NCBI GenBank assembly: GCA_025917655.1
Contig: CP084612.1
Coordinates: forward strand, 1,550,001 to 1,614,000
DNA length: 64,000 bases
Reading direction: 5' to 3'
Origin: Chlorella sorokiniana
Lineage: Eukaryota > Chlorophyta > Trebouxiophyceae > Chlorellales > Chlorellaceae
In this document: piece by piece, positions 26,952 through 38,151 of the stretch
Layout: each line of letters opens with the position of its first letter
Numbering within the stretch: the first letter of the stretch is position 1
Notes under the pieces: model-generated
Told to the model about the DNA's origin: nothing
Seen by the model: the letters and a program-made list of their open reading frames with translations, nothing else
Databases searched by the model: none
Made by a program: the position numbers and the translations under genes

Positions 26952-29900
26952 ATGGAGGTGGCGGTGTCGCCTGCCGTTGTGCAGTCGGTGCTTTTGCAGC
27001 TGACAAGTCGCAATGAGCGGTGCAACGATGCCTTCAGAGACGTGGTGACGGACTACCAAACCTGTCTGCAGCGGTCCAGGGAGCTGCAGGCAAGCCTTAC
27101 TGCTCAAAAACGATCACAGTTTCATTGGAGCTATATGGGACTGCCTGCGTAGCACACAAGGAGACTTCCGCCTGCAGGTCCGCAACGCGCAGCTAGACAA
27201 AGAGGCTTCCGAGCTTCGCCTCGAGAATGAGACTCTGCTGCAGAGCCTGGAGGAAGCAAAACACAGCGCCGTCCTGAGCACTCAGGTGCTGCAGTGCCTG
27301 CTCTTCCGCAGCCTTGGCTGCTCCCTGGCTGCTCCCCAAGCCCCTGGCAGCGCGCAGAACAGGCCGCCTCTGCCTGCCTGCAGTATGCGGCGTTGGAAGC
27401 GCGGGCGCAGCAGCTGCAGGAGGAGCTGACTGCGGCCTACAAAGAGAAGGCTGGGCTGGCGGAGGCGTCGCTTCAGGCCACCCGCCAGCTGCAGGTGGGT
27501 GGGTGGGCAGCCACCGCAGCACGTGTGGCCTAGCCTCAACGATTCGTCGCCGGTGACACGTGGCGGCTGCCGTTGTCGGCGCTGCTGTGGCTGCCCCCGC
27601 CTCTGCCTTGCCCGCTGCTCGGGTGCCTGGATGGCATGCTCGCGCGACTCTGCAAGCCTGTCCTCCTCCCCTACGCCGGCTGGGCCCCCAATGCTGCAAC
27701 TCCGCAGGTGGTGCGCGACATCAACGAGCGTCAGGCGAAGGAGCTGGCGGATGCGGCGGAGGAGGCGCGGCGTCTGCGGGAGCAGGTGCCCCTTGCTCGC
27801 CGGCCGCCGCCGCCGCCGCCGCCTTCAGGGCACCCTGCTGGCCCCCGGGCGCCCCTGGCTGCAGACGGCATGCGGCCTTTCTGCACGTAGAGCCTCCCGT
27901 TGCAGCCGGGAGGACTCAGCACGGACTAACAGTGTGGTTCATCAACAGTTTCTGGAGTGTCCAACCAACATGTGGGGGCCTGCGTGCGCCGCTTGCAGAT
28001 GCGGGAGCTCAGGGGGCGGGTGGATCACTTCCGGGAGGCGCACAGCACGGTCAGCAAGGAGCTGGAGGTGGGGCTGCAACAGGAGCGGCAGTGTCTTGAA
28101 TCAGTCATGCCGGCTGGGTGATGCCAACAGGCTGCCCTGAACCGGGCGCTGCCTGCTCTTCTTGCGGCCCTGCGCACCTCGCGCCGCACCCCTGGCTGCT
28201 TTCTGGCTGCTCCCACGCCGGCGGCCGCTCGTCGAGCCGAACCTGCACCCTCGTGCATCCTCCCAAAGACCCCATTCAATCGCTTCCCACTTTTTACCCA
28301 ACCACCTTCACAACCCCACCCTTCCCGCCCCCCCCGCCCTGCACAGGCGCGGCTGGCCGAGGCGCAGGCGGCCAGCGCACGCGCCGCGCGGCTGGAGGGC
28401 GAGAGCGCGGAGCTCGTGCGGCGCATCATAGAGATGAAGGACGCGGAGGCGCACCGGCTGAACGAGCTGAACCGCCAAGAGGCGGAGACGGTGTGTGCAG
28501 GGAGGGGGTGGCGCGTGTGTGGTTGGGCGGGTGTTTTTTGAGCAGCCAATGCTGTCCTGCTCATGCGGGCGGGAGGTGCCACAGGTTGTTGCGCGGGACT
28601 GCTTGCCAACGGGGCTGCAGATCCCACAGGCTGCACTGCAGCGCACTGAAGCGCGTGAAGTGAAGAGCGCCCAGATTCTGTGCCTTGGTTGATGACGATG
28701 CGTCAGGGGGCGCGTCGCCATGGCCCCACCCCTCTTGCTGGCCCCCGCAGCTGGCCCAGGCGCATCAACAGGCGGCGGCCATTCTGGCGGAAGCGCGGGC
28801 CAAGGTGCTGGCGACCCTGGGCCCGCGCGGCGCGGGGGCGACACCGCCGCGGCGGTGACCGCTGCGCTGAGCGGGCTGAGCGTGGGGGACGGCGCGGAGG
28901 CGGAGCAGCCCGCCGTGCTGCTCAGGAGGTGAGGCCCCGCCAGGGCAAGCACTGCTGGTAGAGCGAAGGCGTGACGCTGGGTGCATTGTAGCGTTGGTGT
29001 GCGCCACCGTTGCTTGCATGCCCTTTGCGAGAGGCAGGGACACTAAATGAACAGCCCCTTCCCGTCCTTGGGCACCGACCGCGCCGCCGCAAGCCACAGC
29101 TCAGCGTCCCATGGTGCCTCCCCCTGCCTGCCACCGCACGATTGCACCGCACGCTCAGGGTCCTTGAAGCCTTGCCCCCCCCTTTCGCAGCGTGCCGGCC
29201 CACGAGGGCGGCTGCTTCGGCCTGGCCTTCAGCCGCACCGGCGCCCTGCTGGCCTCCGGCGGCTCCGACAAGGCGGTGAAGCTGTGGGAGCCTGCCACCG
29301 CCACCCTCACCTCGACGCTTCAGGTGAGCTGCGCTGGGCTGGTGGTTATGTGGTGTGCGATGGTGTGTGTGTGTGTATGTGTGGGTGGGTGGGTGGGTGG
29401 GGGATGCATGTGGTGCAGAGGGCCGAAGAGTGGGGAAGGGGTAGCCGAGACGTCTGCACAGGTGGCGTGGCCCCACACATCACTCGCAGCCCAGCCTGCC
29501 CCGGCGGCCCCCTCGGCCAAGGCGTAGCGCGCGGCGCCGGCCCTTGACCGACCGTGCATGGCGTGTGGGGTTGTTCTGCGCGCAGGGCGCCTTTGAGGGC
29601 ATCAACGCGGTCGCCTTCACTTCGGATGCCAAGCTCGTGCTGGCAGCGGAGAACAACAAGGCAAGCCGGGCAGGGAGGAGGCGCGGCGCGCGGCGGCGGG
29701 ATGGCTGCCGGGCCGCATGCGGCTGTGCATTTGCTTGGAGTGCTGTGAGGGCTGGCGGCGGCTGCAATGCGCCGGGGCTGTGCTTTCTTGCAAGGACACC
29801 TGCAGGGTGCCCAGCCAACCCCGGGGAAGAAGACTGTGCAGACATATGTACACCGTCGCCGCCCGCCCCTGCAGGCCGTGCGTGTGTGGGATGTGGCCAC

Positions 29901-31853
29901 CGGCCGGCTGCGGCTGTCGCTGACGGGGCACACGGGGCGGGTGACGGGCGTGGGGTGCAGCCCGGCAGACGCGCACGTCGTGGCCACCTGCGCCGCTGAC
30001 CGCACGATCAAGGTAGGGCGGTGCGCGTGGCGCGTGCGGCGTGTATGTGGGACGTGCGGCGTGCATGGCGCGCGGCCACGCCGTGCTGCAGCCGCCTGCG
30101 TGCGGCGTGGGATAACTAACGGCATTATGCCTCCGTGCCTGGGAGCAGCAGCCGTTTCACGCACGCGGTCGCCCGCCATGAGTCAAGCTCCCCCTGGCCC
30201 CGGCCGACGCGCGCGCCCCGGCCCCCCCGCCCCCTGCGCGTGCAGCTGTGGGGCCTGGAGAAGGGCTACTGCCTGCGCACCCTGCTCTGCCCCTCCAGCT
30301 GCAACGCGCTGGCGCTGAGCGCCGACGGCGCGCTGCTGGCCTCTGGGCACTTTGACGGCGCGCTGCGCTTCTGGGATGTGCGCAGCGGGCGGCAGGCGTA
30401 TGAGGTGGCGGGGCTGCACAGCCAGCAGATCACCTCGGTGGACGCGGGGCTCAGGTGGGTGGGCGCCCTGCTTGCATGGCGGCACCCGGCCCCGCCCCCG
30501 CTGGCAGCGCACCGCACAGCAAGGCTCCCGCCTGTCTGCAGCTGAAAGAGCGCTGCTGATGTCTGTTGGGAAGGCATGCTGCGCTGCAACCATCAGCACA
30601 CTGCTGCGTCAGCTGCCTGGCAGAGTGGGCCGTCGGCCGTCGAACGGCGCGGCTGGCAGGTGCATGGCGCAGAGGACGCTGCCTCCCCACCCACCCCCGC
30701 CCTCAACCCCCCACACACCTCCCCAGCGGCGCTCTGGTGCTTACTTGCGGCAAGGACAACCTACTGCGCTGCGTGGACGTGCGCCGCTTTGAGGTGAGAA
30801 AGATTGGAGGAAAAAGGGTGCTGCGCTGGCTGTGCCGCCGACAAGCCGCCGCTTGCACTGGGCTTTGAGGGCTGGGGCGGCTGTGCACGGCAACTGCTGG
30901 CGCGTGCCAGCCCACCGTGGTGTGTCGGCAAGGGTTCGCCTTCCGGCAGGGATGAGGGGCTGGCGGTGGGTTGGGGGGTGACCTGCTAACGTGTTTCAAG
31001 CATGGCAGCTGATTGTGCCCGCCTCCACCGCCGCCTCTGCAGGTGCGGCACACGCTCTCAGCCCCCGCCTTCACCGTGGGGGCCCCTGGGCGGCAGCATG
31101 CCTCAGGTGCGCGGCGCGGCTCCTTGTGCCGATGCGGCGCCGCCGCCGCTGCTTGCCAGGCGCTGCCAGGGACCCCTCTGCCCCCCGGTGTGGTGGCTGC
31201 CTGCTGCAGGCCCAGGCTGCAGCAGGCCCGGCAACCCTGCCGCCGCGGACTGACCCTTCCCCCTTCCTTACCCCCCCAATATCGCTGCCCCCAGCCCGAG
31301 CGAGAGGCAGGCAGCAGCCCCAGGCGGCGACGGCACGCTGTTTGTCTGGGACCTGGCCAAGTCGGCGGTGGCGGCCCGCCTGCGCGACGGCAAGCACGGC
31401 CAGCCCGGGGTGGCCTGCGCCTGGTGTCCGCTGGGGCTGCCGCTGGTGGCGGGCGACAAGGCTGGGGTGCTCTCATTCTGGACGGGCGGCGGCGGCGGCG
31501 GCGGCAGCCAGGCCGCGGCGTCGCCCGCAGCCCGGGCCTGCGCTGGTGAGGGCTGCTTGCCTGCCGCTGCATCTTCCGCACCTTGTGTATATCAGAACAA
31601 ATGCCTACCTACCTACCCTCTGTGTGTCTGGCTACCTGTCTATCAACCCGCTATGCGCCTTGCCCCCTCCATTGCCGGCTGGCACGTGCCCGCCTGCATA
31701 GCGCTGCTGTTCACCCCCAAATCGGGAGGTTGTAACATCATGCGGCATCACAGCTGCAGCTGCACTGCCGCTGCGCAAGCAACGTTTGCGCGGCAGGCTG
31801 CGCACAAGTTCGCTGTCAGCACCAGCTGCATCACTTCTTGCCAAAGCCCTTGA
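26952..31853 (+). CDS. ATG16: Autophagy protein ATG16 (coiled coil plus WD40 propeller)
   Basis: Partner of ATG12-ATG5 that places ATG8 lipidation on the growing autophagosome. The N-terminus (MEVAVSPAVVQSVLLQLTSR, then RNERCNDAFRDVVTDY) fits the ATG5-binding helix. A long coiled coil follows over several exons (LDKEASELRLENETLLQSLE, LEARAQQLQEELTAAYKEKA, VRDINERQAKELADAAEEAR, RRIIEMKDAEAHRLNELNRQ). From 29190 comes a WD40 propeller: AHEGGCFGLAFSRTGALLAS, SDKAVKLWEPAT, GAFEGINAVAFTSDAKLVLA, VRVWDVATGRLRLSLTGHTG, ALSADGALLASGHFDGALRF, LVLTCGKDNLLRCVDVRRFE, GDGTLFVWDLAKS and LVAGDKAGVLSFWT. Single bases seem missing near 28834 and 31087. The true stop is unclear: the last WD40 exon is open to 31853, 23 bases past the stop of the convergent neighbour, or a further donor near 31545 is used. 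Confidence 0.86.
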
Positions 31854-32700
31854 ACTCCTCCGCCGCCTTCTCCGCCTTGACTGCCGCCTTGGACGCCGCC
31901 TTTTTGCTGGGTCCAGCGCCGCTGCGACATGCACGGAATGGTGGAAAGCCTCAACAACGAGAAGACAGCAGGCAGGCCAGCAGGGGCAGGAACGGCATGT
32001 CACGAGCTTGGAGGAGCAGTGTGCGAGCGGAGCTCACTTGGCGCTGGGGCGGAAGCTCTCCACACGCCGCCGGTCCTCCTTCTCGATGCGGCTGTCGTTC
32101 CAGGAGGTGAAGGAAAGGTAGGCCACGCCCAGGGTCACGACGGTGAGCGCCGCGACTGCAAGGAGCGAGGGAGGAGAGCCGGGGCCGGCGGGGCGGCGCG
32201 CGGTCAGGCCAGGAGTGCACGGCTGGCTCTGCCGTGAATTTTCACGGCTTGCAGATATCAAGCACGTGGAACATTCACCGGAGAGGGAGCACATATGCAT
32301 GGCGGCTGCAACACAGCGCCGCACCCGCCACTGTGAAGAGAGCGGTGAAGAGCAGGTCGGTGGGGTCGTTCTCTGCCGCCGCTGCAGCGGCAGCGGAGGC
32401 CTGTGCCGCCGGCGCGCCGCCGAATGCTGCCTGCTGCACCGCTTCCTCCGCGCCCGCTGGCAGCGTGATGCCGGCAGCGGCCAGCGCGGCTGCCAGCGGC
32501 AGCGCGTCGGCCAGCAGCGGCGGGGGCTGCCGCTGCCCTGCCGCCGCCACTGCTAGGCACCGCTGGGGCTGCCGGGCGACGCTGCGTGCTGCTGACAATG
32601 ACCGAATGATGCTGCGAGTGTGGACCAGGGCTGGGAAGGAGGCCAGCTGGGTGCAAGCAAGGGGTGGCATGTTGTAGGGCAGCAGCGGCTGGCCGAGCAA
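31831..32700 (-). CDS. Small plastid-type membrane protein of unknown function
   Basis: Three exons: 32325-32700, 32038-32155 and 31831-31921; all joins keep frame. The N-terminus is rich in Ser, Arg and Ala and lacks acids (SIIRSLSAARSVARQPQRCL), fitting a chloroplast transit peptide. A hydrophobic Ala/Leu stretch follows, then the acidic PTDLLFTALFTVAV leading straight into the helix LTVVTLGVAYLSFTSWND. The soluble tail is basic (DSRIEKEDRRRVESF, then KKAASKAAVKAEKAAEEFKG) and ends FGKK. Length about 194 residues, or about 184 if Met 32670 is used. I do not recognise the family; a thylakoid or envelope protein is an inference from the targeting signal. Its 3' end meets that of ATG16. Confidence 0.68.
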
Positions 32701-32823
32701 ACTACAAACTGCGCAGATCAGGGTTGGTCAATGCGCCGCATGAGGACGGCGATGGCTCGCCAACTTCATCAAGCTATCGTGTACCGGCTGAGGGGTACCG
32801 CAGCACCACGTTAGTTAAGGAGC
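32701..32823. promoter_or_regulatory. Divergent promoter gap of 123 bp
   Basis: It separates the minus-strand plastid membrane protein from the plus-strand PAM2-motif protein. No distinct core motif is visible, and the starts on both sides are approximate. Confidence 0.4.
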
Positions 32824-35393
32824 GTGGAGCGCATCGGGACTGTGAGCGCGAACCCAACTTGTGGCGTCATGTCAACAACCAGTAGAAGCTCTTCCGGAGG
32901 GGAGGGCAGCCTTCGTGCCGACGCGCAGGAGTTCCAGCCTCAGGTGGGCGTGTCGCGTTTTCAGCGACCCATGACAGCGCCATCGACATTTTCAACGGCA
33001 GTCTGGCTGCCTTGCCCCAGCAGTCGCTGCCCCTTGGGCCTTCCGCGCCCGCATTGCAGTTGGGAGGGCGCTTAACAATCCCACCTCCCGGGCTCTCACG
33101 TCGCAGGTGGCACGCAAAGAGAGCCCTGTGAAGCCGATTAGGACGCATGGCCGGCGAGGCGATGTCCTGGCCAACCTGGATGCCAGTGAGTACAGCTCGG
33201 CGCCCTCCGACAGCGCCTGCCGGGCAGCGGCCGCGCCGGCCGCCTGCGGTATCGTGAGCAACTGCCAATGCCGACCCACCTTCTTAAACGCAATTGATTG
33301 AGAGCCATGCACGCCTTTTCCCACCTGCAGTTCCCTTCACGCCCTCCCAGGGGGTGTGCACCCCGAGCCCGACCAACATGGCGGCGATGTGGGTGCCGCA
33401 CCCCTTCTTCCACCAGCACGCCTGGGGCACCATGGTGCGTTGTTTGAACAATAACAATTGCTTCAAAGTCAAACCAATGTGCAGGGGTCAGCCATGCTTG
33501 CCGTTTCAGGTTCCAGTTGGCGTGTGCGGGTGCGACACAAGCGTCGACCTGGCCCCTCATCGACCGGCGGGCCCCTGCAGCTGCAGCAGCAGCGCCCGCT
33601 CAACCAGCAAGTGCACCATGTTACCCTTGCAGGGCGCTTACACGGGCAGCCCCGGGCGCAGCAGCGGCGGCTCCGACAGCAGCATGCTGCACAGCGGCGC
33701 CTCGCAGCCAGGCACGCCCGGCGGCGGCGGCGCAGCCATGTACGGCGGCCAGCCGGTGATGTGGGGCGGCTACTGCCAGCCGCTGCCCTACAGCCCCACC
33801 GCGCTGCAGATCGCGGCAGCCTCTTGGGCCCTGGGCTCCGACCCTAGCACCCCGGTTCGGGGGCGCCGCGCAAGCGGCGGCGGCAGCGGCGGCGGCAGCA
33901 TGGTTGCGGGCGGGCCCTTCCTGGCCGTCATGCCAGGCAGCCCCATGATGGCCAGCCCCGGCCACATGATGTTTGCACAGGTGCGCGCCGGCTTCTCTGC
34001 TTTTGCACAGAAAGAGGCCACCGGGGAAGGATGCCATGCACCCACGGCAGGCGCTCCATCCCTGCAGCAAGCACCCGCCCCCACCCCCCCGCAGTACTTT
34101 GGCGGCGGCCACCAGGGCGGCAGCGGCAAGTCGCACTCCCCGCCGGAGAGCCGCGACAGCAGCGGTTCCGGCGACGAGGGGGAGGGGTCGGACGCCATGA
34201 GCAGCGCGTGCAGCGGCGGGGTGGAGGTGTGCGATGCCGCGCGCCAGATTGCCTCGGCCATGTGCGCGGCGCAGCAGCTGCCCGGCGACCCGCCCACGCA
34301 GGTGAGAGAACCTGGCCTGGTGTGTGCGGTTCTGTTGGGTTGTAGGGGGTGCCTGTTTGAAGTGTGTCTTAGCGGGCACGGGAAAGAGGGTCAGAGCAGA
34401 GCGGGTGTTCCCGGGGCTTTCCCGGCAGTTCAGCTGCACTGAGCTGTTTCCTATGAGCAGGTCATGAGCACGGCTGAGCCCTGCCTCGTTCCCCTGGCCT
34501 CTGCCTCTGCAGCTGCTTGAGCTCGCCTCCTTGCTGCACTCGTACGGACTAGTGTCAGCGGTGCCAACCCACACCGCGCCGCACTCGGCAGCCGCGCCGC
34601 ACGGGCCGCCGTCCCCAGACCGCCGCAGCAGCGGGCGGCCCCACCCCAGGCGGCCCCCAGGCTCAACCCCGACGGCTCCGTGCGGCTCAACGCGCGGCAG
34701 CGGCGCACCCTGCGGCGGGCGCAGGAGCGGGCGATGAAGGCGCTGCTGGAGGCGCAGACCAGGGTGCATGGAATCAGCGCGGAACAGGTGTGTGTGGTGG
34801 TGGTGGGGGCTGCAATGGCAACTCAGCCAAAAGGCTGTTTGTGGGAACGGGTGAACTCGGATGCCAGGGCAGTGTTCCACAGCAAGGCAGCGGGGTGAGC
34901 TGGAGGTGGATCGGGGAGGTGGGTGCCGACGCGTTCCCACATGCTGCACACATTCCTCACCCGCAGGCAGCCAGCAACCTGGCCAACATCGGCGTGGCGT
35001 CCATGCTGCTGGGCAGCCCGCCGCCCGGCCCTCGCCCATGCACAGCCCGCCTCACATGCCGGGCATGCCGTACGCTGCGCCGCCGGCCATGGCGCTGGGC
35101 TCTGGAGCTCTGCCGCCGGGCATGGTGCCTCTGGACAATGGGATGCACCCGGCCATGGCGCAGCACCCCGGCTATGAGGTGTACGGAATGCAGGTGGCAG
35201 GCGGCGACATGGGCCTGCAGATGCAGATGCCTGTGCACGGCGCGGGATGGGCACGCCGCAGGCGCACCGCTTTGCCGGCGCTCGGTCGGGGCCCGGCGGC
35301 TTCAGCCCACCTGGGCCCCGCGGCTATCGCGGCACGCCCAGCGGCGGCCGCATGAGTCGCTCGCGCGCCCAGGACGCCGTGGCGGCGTTCTAG
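32824..35393 (+). CDS. Disordered PAM2-motif protein (possible poly(A)-binding-protein partner)
   Basis: Near residue 28 it has SLRADAQEFQPQ, which fits the PAM2 consensus (hydrophobic-x-x-x-A-x-x-F-x-P) bound by the MLLE domain of poly(A)-binding protein. The next exons give KESPVKPIRTHGRRGD, FTPSQGVCTPSPTNMAAMWV, then long Gly-, Ser- and Met-rich runs (PGRSSGGSDSSMLHSGAS, FLAVMPGSPMMASPGHMMF). A helical segment ARQIASAMCAAQQLPGDPP and a basic helix RLNARQRRTLRRAQERAMKA follow, and then a Pro/Met/Gly-rich tail ending AQDAVAAF. No RNA-binding domain is seen. PAM2 proteins usually act in mRNA translation or decay, so that role is inferred. Frame breaks of one base occur around 34600-34650 and near 35245. 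The real start could differ; the PAM2 exon ends at 32943. Confidence 0.6.
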
Positions 35394-36236
35394 GCGGCGG
35401 CAGCGCGGGCTGGCGGCGCTGAACTCCGGTCGGCACTGGGGACAGGCGCCGCGCCGAGTGCAGCTCTTCCAGCCGCAGACCGCCCAGCTGCATAGGGTTA
35501 GGTAGGCCTCGCATCTATTGAAACCCAACAACCGTAGGCAGGCCTGCCAGCTTTGCCACACTGAAATTTTGAGCTCTCAATGTCCGCTCCCTCACCCGTT
35601 TGTATGCCCGTCCATGTAAGGCGGCGAAGGCCTGCACAATCGCGGCCGCCGCTGCGCCCTGCTTTGCCACGATCGCTTTCAGAAGCCCTTCTTTTGTCCC
35701 TGCCCTACCTCCAGTCTACCCATTTAACCTGCGGGGTGCCTATCAGTAACGTTTGCCTCCATGAGACAAGGTTGCCAGCGCGGCTATGGCAGGACGGCAG
35801 GAACTCTGGGCTACAGCAGCACAGGCAACCATGTTCAATTATGCATGTGAATGTATATGAACCTATACCTATGCATATGTATATGAACCTTCTATGAACC
35901 TAAACGCCAAGGGGACTTTGGCTGTCCCAAAACACTCGTTGGGCATTTCCCTCTTGCGCAGCGGCAGGTGCTGCCGCCAGCACTGTGGAGGCGGCCTGGA
36001 ACCCCAAGCGCTGCGCCGGAGGAGGCATGGCGCTGAGAGCATTGTGCCACGACAATGTCACTGCGCTGATGGCCAAACCCGCCCAAATCTTCACGCGCCC
36101 CACGTGGATGCATCAGGAGCCGCACAGTGGGCTGGTGGCACACAAAGGCTATATCGATTGCCACCTGGTCTTTGTCAGCCCTTTGCGGAAACCAGCCTCG
36201 CCTAGACAGCTAGCGTTCACCTGCCGCGCCGTTATC
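35394..36236. other. Intergenic stretch, 843 bp
   Basis: No gene is supported. Around 35835-35900 the sequence is AT-rich with repeated TATATGAACCTAT-like units. A plus frame at 35985-36236 runs into the next gene's start but has no features of its own. The region probably holds a 3' UTR and the promoter of the next gene. Confidence 0.45.
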
Positions 36237-37385
36237 ATGGCCCTCACCTGCAGCACCGCGCGGCCTCTGCGTGTGCTAGCAGCGTCTGGAGGGCTACATT
36301 CTCGAAATCCCGCGGGCGCTGGCAAGCAGGTGAGCCTGCGGCCCGGCTGCCAGCAACTGAAACTCCCTGCCTTGTTACTCTGTTCCTGCGCTTGTTATGC
36401 CCTCTAGCCGCTTTTCTCGATGAAAAGCCAGCAGCCGCAGCGTTTCCGGCGCCCGGGAGACAACTCTTGCCGCTAGCCATGTGGCCGCCGGTTCCGGACG
36501 TCAGACTTGGCCACCAGGCACCTGCCTGTGCCAGCACTAGCGGGTCATTGCGTCACCACTCTGTCCCCATGCTGCAGGTGCCTGTACGCCTTCCCAAGCG
36601 TCCCCAAGACAAGCCCAAGCTGTCGCTGCCCGCCCCGCTGGCTGGGTTGGCCGCCGCGGCACAGCTGGGGCTTTTCCCACAAGGTGCGGCTCGGGCTGCC
36701 CTGCCTCCGCTTCAGCAGCCTGCCGCCCAGCTGGTCGTCTTCTGCATCGGCGTGACGGTGCAGCCCTCATTGCAGCATTGCCTGTTTCTTGGCCTCCACT
36801 GCCTGTTTCGGCAATGGACAACCAATGGACAACCGTTGCTGCGCCCCTGCCGCAGAGCCCAGCATGGCGGCCGCAGACGAGCAGGCGCTGCTGCCCGCGG
36901 CGGCCCCGGGCGCCTGCCCCCGCAAGCGCAACAAGAAGATGGCGCAGCAGACGTGGGACATGCTGCTGGCGGGGCTGTCCATCCTGCTGGTGCTGACGTG
37001 CTGCCCGCTGGGGCTGCTGGTGGCGGCGGCGCTCAGCCTGTCCAGCCTGGTGCTGGACGCCCTCTGCCAGGTGGTGGTCAGCTGCCAGCTGGACCCCCTC
37101 TACACGCTGTTTGGACCCCTCACCTTTGGCGTCATGCGCTGGCTGCGCTCCGGCGCGGTGCGGCACGCTGTGTGCAGCGTGCACGGCACGGCAAAGCGCT
37201 TCCGCCGCCTGGCCCGCGTCTTGCTGGCACGCGGCGTGCAGGCGCTGCAGCTGCAGCCCCCGGGAGTGAGCGGCGCGCGGCCCAGCCGGGCGCCGTTGTG
37301 GGGCATGCTGCTCGCAGCGCCCGCCTGGCAGCCCCCAGCCCCAAAGCAAAGCAGCGTTGCGATAGCGAGCCAGCGACGAGTTTGA
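36237..37385 (+). CDS. Membrane protein of unknown function with plastid-like N-terminus
   Basis: Three exons join in frame: 36237-36329, 36578-36683 and 36856-37385, giving 242 residues. The N-terminus MALTCSTARPLRVLAASGG is Ser-, Arg- and Ala-rich like a transit peptide. A basic Pro-rich stretch follows (RLPKRPQDKPKLSLPAP), then a weakly hydrophobic LAGLAAAAQLGLF. The core is one strong hydrophobic region, MLLAGLSILLVLTCCPLGLL continuing into VAAALSLSSLVLDALCQVVV, enough for one or two membrane helices. The C-terminal third is basic (KRFRRLARVLLARGVQALQL). I do not recognise the family. If translation instead began at Met 36864 in exon 3, the targeting part would be lost. Confidence 0.55.
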
Positions 37386-38151
37386 GAGCCATAGAGCCCC
37401 CATTTTGACTGCGGACAGTGCACCCAACAGCTGCTTTTGCGGACTCCAGTTAAACCCAACACGCACTCCCCTTGAGCGGGAGCCTGCCGCCTTGCTTCCT
37501 CTTTTCCACCAATGTATACATATGCCCTGCCACTCAGCCAGCAAACCTTGATGTTGCGCCTGCTTTTTTGTTCTGCCTCCCTGCCTGCCCTGAGGCTTAA
37601 CCCACATTCATCATCGGTCTCGCGGCAGTCCTGACCCTCTGCTGGGTTCTCCTTTCCATCGCCTTTGATCCGCAGTTTGATCTGCTGGAAGGTCTCGTGA
37701 CTGCCACACTTGACGATGCTCCCTTCCGTTTTCTTGTCACTTTTGCCTTGTGTTTCCAGACTTGCGCTGTACCAGTAGCGCTGCATGCCTGCCCTGGCCG
37801 TGTAACAGACCCCAACACAGCCGGGTGTTGTTGTCCAGCTGAGTGCCATTGCAAGAGCTGCATATGTGCGGTCTGCAGGAGCTGCTGAGCGGGCCTGGGC
37901 TGGGTCTGGGCTGGATTCGCATATTGATCTGATGCTCAGTCTCTACCTGCTTTTACTCATTAATGCTCCTTTCCAAGAAGTGATCAGCAACCTTACCTCC
38001 TGCAAGGTTCAAGAAGCTGCGCTGCAGCTGGCAAGAAAGCACCGCTGGCCTCTCATCCTGCTGCTTGAGGCCCTGGGGCGGCCTCCTGGGTGTAGCTTAG
38101 GCTTGAAAGCAACTGTAGAGCTGAACCATACACTACTCCGAGACGGCCGGG
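37386..38151. other. Intergenic stretch, 766 bp
   Basis: No supported gene. An open frame at 37866-38168 (plus) has a hydrophobic patch LMLSLYLLLLINAPF but no splice or family support. It is probably 3' UTR and promoter sequence. Confidence 0.4.

Noticed and set aside
33621-35039. A 472-codon open frame on the minus strand
   Set aside because: It is antisense to the PAM2-motif gene, whose exons, introns and low-complexity runs explain it. It has no start context, introns or family marks of its own.
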